Origin: CAIVAT01 sp964628215
Lineage (GTDB): Bacteria; Bacteroidota; Bacteroidia; Bacteroidales; FEN-979
Assembly (NCBI GenBank): GCA_964628215.1
Contig: CAZVNF010000159.1
Coordinates: forward strand, 1-8,392
Direction of reading: 5' to 3'
Length of the DNA: 8,392 nucleotides
In this document: piece by piece, positions 7,439-8,392 of the stretch
How positions within the stretch are numbered: the first letter of the stretch is position 1
Layout: each line of letters starts with the position of its first letter
The notes under the pieces: generated by a model
What the model saw: the letters and a program-made list of their open reading frames with translations, nothing else
Database searches by the model: none
What the model was told of the DNA's origin: nothing
Program-made: the position numbers and the translations under genes

Positions 7439-7810
7439 GCAACCCTCAACGGACAAGTCATTGGATCAACCCTCAGTTATGCCTGCAAGTTTGCCTATGC
7501 CGGGGGCATGGCAGTAACAAAATATTGTTCATACCAGGTGGGTAAAAACTGTAATACGGCCGGAATTGACAATCCCACGATTTCACCTCTTGTTTTCTTC
7601 CCAAATCCGGTTTCAAACGAGCTAAATATCAGTAATATACACGATAAAACAATCATTTCAATTTACGATCTGACCGGCAAACTTGTCTTAAGCAGGAAAT
7701 CCGTTTCTGACAATGAAAAAATTGATGTCCGATTTTTGAACAATGGTATCTATCTGATCCGGGTGAATGGTAAGAATACCCTCAGGTCATGTAAAATGGT
7801 CAAACTATAG
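7439..7810 (+). CDS. Gene fragment: end of C-terminal module plus T9SS type A sorting domain
   Basis: Continues the preceding fragment in the same frame directly after its TAG: ATLNGQVIGSTLSYACKF and GGMAVTKYCSYQVGKNC complete the interrupted module. A sorting domain follows with FFPNPVSNEL, ISIYDLTGKLV, LNNGIYLIRV and the terminal CKMVKL, the usual features of the type IX secretion C-terminal signal. An ATG at 7508 could start a 100-residue product, but this would lack a signal peptide and begin inside a domain, so independent expression is unlikely. The intact parent would have been exported through the outer membrane and attached to the surface or released. Confidence 0.65.
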   Translation, partial: ATLNGQVIGSTLSYACKFAYAGGMAVTKYCSYQVGKNCNTAGIDNPTISPLVFFPNPVSNELNISNIHDKTIISIYDLTGKLVLSRKSVSDNEKIDVRFLNNGIYLIRVNGKNTLRSCKMVKL

Positions 7811-7829
7811 AGGTGACCGCCTTATTTAC

Positions 7830-7853
7830 AACACGTTATGAAAACGTGTTTTC
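7830..7853 (+). terminator. Rho-independent terminator-like hairpin
   Basis: AACACGTT (7830-7837) pairs perfectly with AACGTGTT (7843-7850) around a five-base loop ATGAA, and TTTTCTT overlaps and follows the 3' arm (7849-7855). It lies 20 bases after the stop of the broken gene. The stem is only moderately GC-rich, so strength is uncertain, but the position fits the end of the glucan operon. Confidence 0.6.
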
Positions 7854-7985
7854 TTCCCTGATGTATTAATGATGTAGTTAAACAGCTTGCTGTGCTGAAG
7901 TATTGATGTACACCAATATTTTCTAATCGACTGTTACACAACTAAATTAGCCGTCGTATTTAACCTAACCTCAAAACAATTAATT

Positions 7986-8392
7986 ATGAAAAAACTTTTC
8001 CTGTTTGCACTTATCAGCATGTTTTTTTCAGTGATTGGTCATGGGCAAACCCCGGTAGATCTGCCGGTAACATTCGACAATCCCACGGTGAATTATGCCC
8101 TGGTTGATTTTGGCGGTAACACAAGCAGTATTGTTGCCGATCCGGTGGTTCCCACCAATATGGTTTGTAAAGTAATCAAGGGAGCTGCGGCAGAACTCTG
8201 GGCCGGAACCACCATTGGCGGAACAGTCGGTTTTGCAACGGCTATTCCATTTTCTGCAGGCGCAACCACGATGACCATACGGGTATATTCCCCCGATGCA
8301 GGGATTCCCGTACGTGTGAAAGTAGAAGATCCCAACGACCCGACCAAAAGTGTTGAAACACAAACCTTGACAACACTGGCAAATTCATGGGA
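7986..8392 (+). CDS. Secreted modular protein with N-terminal carbohydrate-binding-like domain, 3'-truncated
   Basis: The ATG at 7986 opens a frame that stays open to the window end (135 codons visible). MKKLFLFALISMFFSVIGHG is a type I signal peptide with cleavage likely before or near GQ. The mature part reads TPVDLPVTFDNPTVNYALVD, then AELWAGTTIGGTVGFA, TMTIRVYSPDAGIPVRVKVE and SVETQTLTTLANSWE. This is a beta-sandwich module that I recall at the N-terminus of Bacteroidota secreted glucanases and other T9SS cargo, and it is probably carbohydrate-binding. Any catalytic domain would lie beyond the window. The gene is separated from the previous one by 175 bases with a terminator-like hairpin, so it probably has its own promoter; I could not find a convincing TTG / TAnnTTTG pair. 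A further laminarinase-type enzyme is likely but not shown. Confidence 0.75.
   Translation, partial: MKKLFLFALISMFFSVIGHGQTPVDLPVTFDNPTVNYALVDFGGNTSSIVADPVVPTNMVCKVIKGAAAELWAGTTIGGTVGFATAIPFSAGATTMTIRVYSPDAGIPVRVKVEDPNDPTKSVETQTLTTLANSW

Larger units (their letters stand above)
6541..7810 (+). pseudogene. Broken GH81-like secreted glucanase with Ig-like, CBM6-like and T9SS tail modules
   Basis: Reads as one former gene in pieces. It begins 15 bases after the symporter with a GTG giving a signal peptide (hydrophobic core ending LGFAQ), then GSGSYTKTFPGTDIAGRNAF. I recall this opening from Bacteroidota GH81-like endo-beta-1,3-glucanases, where it leads into a catalytic domain of several hundred residues. 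That domain is absent. Near 6680-6690 the sense changes frame into an Ig-like domain, followed by a CBM6-like domain that looks short, then a conserved secreted-protein module cut by a TAG at 7436-7438. The same frame continues to a T9SS sorting tail ending at 7810. Damage is therefore a frame loss with a missing catalytic region, a premature stop, and perhaps a second internal deletion. It is either a decaying gene or an assembly collapse; the pieces are listed separately. Confidence 0.7.

Noticed and set aside
7860..7985. Bacteroidota-type promoter (TTG with TAnnTTTG) before the gene at 7986
   Set aside because: TTG at about 7903 and TATTTTC at about 7917 are spaced too closely and match poorly, so I do not call a promoter.
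8028..8363. Minus-strand open frames opposite the last gene
   Set aside because: They are shadows of the + strand gene, which has a clear signal peptide and recognisable module; the minus-strand translations have no recognisable domain.

Overview
The window reads as a draft contig of a Bacteroidota genome (class and genus not resolvable by eye). The evidence is Bacteroidota-type secreted glucanases with lipoprotein signals, a type IX secretion (T9SS) C-terminal sorting domain, little Shine-Dalgarno signal before the starts, and outer-membrane beta-barrel character in the first gene. A run of exactly 100 N at 1982-2081 shows that the sequence is a scaffold with an unresolved gap. All genes lie on the + strand.

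Layout. Positions 3-1325 are the 3' part of a gene for an outer-membrane beta-barrel protein whose start lies outside the window. Next come a modular carbohydrate-binding lipoprotein (1344-2780, containing the gap), a GH16 endo-beta-glucanase lipoprotein (2820-3662), a GH30 beta-glucanase/beta-glucosidase-type enzyme (3690-5174), and a GPH-family sugar:cation symporter (5179-6525). Gaps between these genes are 4 to 39 bases, so they probably form one operon. Directly after the symporter lies a broken multidomain secreted-glucanase gene (6541-7810). Its GTG start and signal peptide lead into what looks like the N-terminal end of a GH81-like enzyme. The frame is then lost, and Ig-like, CBM6-like and T9SS-tail modules follow, interrupted by an in-frame TAG. 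A hairpin plus T-tract at 7830-7853 probably ends the operon. A second secreted modular protein starts at 7986 and runs off the right edge.

How the parts fit. GH16 laminarinase-type enzymes cut beta-1,3-glucan backbones, and GH30 enzymes of this general type act on beta-1,6 or other beta-glucosidic links. The lipoprotein carries tandem carbohydrate-binding modules and would hold glucan at the cell surface. The barrel protein may let oligosaccharides through the outer membrane, and the GPH carrier would import the released sugar across the inner membrane. The simplest reading is a laminarin-like beta-1,3/1,6-glucan utilisation locus. No SusC/SusD pair or regulator is visible here; they may lie outside the window.

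The most unusual points are the multiply damaged GH81-like gene, the poorly characterised barrel protein at the head of the cluster, and the gap, which probably hides more than 100 bases of a repeated-module gene. I did not find convincing evidence for a wholly new type of system.
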